This document shows, in pieces, positions 63,755 to 64,000 of a DNA stretch of 64,000 nt; position 1 is the first letter of the stretch; every line of letters begins with the position of its first letter. This stretch comes from Microbacterium sp. SORGH_AS_0428 (GTDB taxonomy: Bacteria; Actinomycetota; Actinomycetes; Actinomycetales; Microbacteriaceae). The DNA is taken from contig NZ_JAVIZT010000001.1 of assembly GCF_031453615.1 (NCBI RefSeq), positions 1,674,001-1,738,000 of the forward strand, given 5' to 3'. Under the pieces are notes generated by a model. It did not search any database, was not told the DNA's origin, and was given only the letters and a program-made list of their open reading frames with translations. Position numbers and translations under genes: made by a program.

Positions 63755-63861
63755 AGCACCCGCCCACTCCGCCGGAAGGGGGAGGGTGTGAACCCGTCCA
63801 GGGAGGGAGGTGCGCAGGGATGCGTCGGACGTAACGTCGGAGCACGGACCAAGGAGGACGC

Positions 63862-64000
63862 ATGCTGCGCCTGTCAGGAGTGACAAAGAACTACGGCACA
63901 CGCCGGGTACTCGACGATGTCGGTTTCACCGTCGAGAGCGGCCGGCTCACCGGCTTCGTCGGCGGCAACGGTGCCGGAAAGACCACGACGATGCGCATCG
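63862..64000 (+). CDS. ABC transporter ATP-binding protein (partial, cut by window edge)
   Basis: The 46 visible residues (MLRLSGVTKNYGTRRVLDDV, then FVGGNGAGKTTTMRI) contain a Walker A motif GGNGAGKTT, as in ABC-2-type drug exporter ATPases. AAGGAGG lies before the ATG. It follows a NarL-type two-component system, a usual arrangement for cell-envelope stress or antibiotic export. Confidence 0.85.
   Translation, partial: MLRLSGVTKNYGTRRVLDDVGFTVESGRLTGFVGGNGAGKTTTMRI

Noticed and set aside
63468..63861. Small open frames in the gap before the ABC gene
   Set aside because: They run through tandem and inverted repeats, lack ribosome sites and show no recognisable domain.

Overview
The window is about 68-70% GC, densely coded, and rich in GTG starts, GTGA/ATGA overlaps and leaderless promoters. 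Protein style and neighbourhood (CstR-linked CoA-disulfide reductase-rhodanese, MntR/MntH, VanY/VanZ, LAxTG-anchored surface proteins) point to an actinomycete, most likely Microbacteriaceae such as Microbacterium. The genus is an inference; there is no rRNA gene here to settle it.

Positions 1-16,300 and 28,000-37,850 look like a catabolic island for methoxylated aromatic acids. It carries four paralogous tetrahydrofolate-dependent aryl O-demethylases of the LigM/GcvT type. Two (4729-6132 and 31559-32962) are close to LigM. The other two (13182-14546 and 28018-29376) form a second, divergent pair. Methyl-THF made by these enzymes can be processed by MetF (2917-3792) and PurU (3805-4680), which sit in one operon with the first demethylase. 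A padR-folE pair (6225-7399) supplies pterin precursor, and a core-MetE-like zinc methyltransferase (36735-37847) is a possible second outlet for methyl groups. Uptake is probably by a five-gene branched-chain-type ABC transporter (8279-12947). Ring cleavage and lower pathway are encoded at 33173-36728 by GalB-, GalC- and GalD-like enzymes plus a VOC (type I) extradiol dioxygenase. There is no type II LigAB/GalA enzyme and no LigC/LigI. The simplest reading is syringate to 3-O-methylgallate to gallate to 4-oxalomesaconate to pyruvate and oxaloacetate, with a type I enzyme opening the ring; this is an inference. Regulators of the MarR, PadR, GntR, IclR and LysR families are interspersed. A shared motif, GATYGTCAACR, occurs before gntR, at the transporter/demethylase divergent region, and at the demethylase/galB divergent region, where it overlaps -35 elements.

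Positions 16,300-28,000 hold an ArsR-like regulator with a frameshifted MFS exporter, a DUF218 protein, a TipA-like MerR regulator, an MHS transporter-acyl-CoA ligase-MaoC operon, and a persulfide-response pair (CoA-disulfide reductase-rhodanese plus CstR) with a clear palindromic operator.

Positions 37,900-64,000 are more housekeeping or surface oriented. They include a large LAxTG-anchored DUF6351-type putative hydrolase with a PaaX regulator, an LRR surface protein, an M13 peptidase, a MATE pump, a VanY-VanRS-VanZ cell-wall group, mntH-mntR with two operators, pyrE, xthA, a NarL-type two-component system and the start of an ABC ATPase gene cut by the window edge.

Two families of dispersed palindromic intergenic elements are visible: a 75-bp family (three copies) and a GTGTCTCA/TGAGACAC family (three copies). 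Many genes outside the catabolic island start exactly 6-7 bases after a TAnnnT box, which indicates leaderless transcripts.
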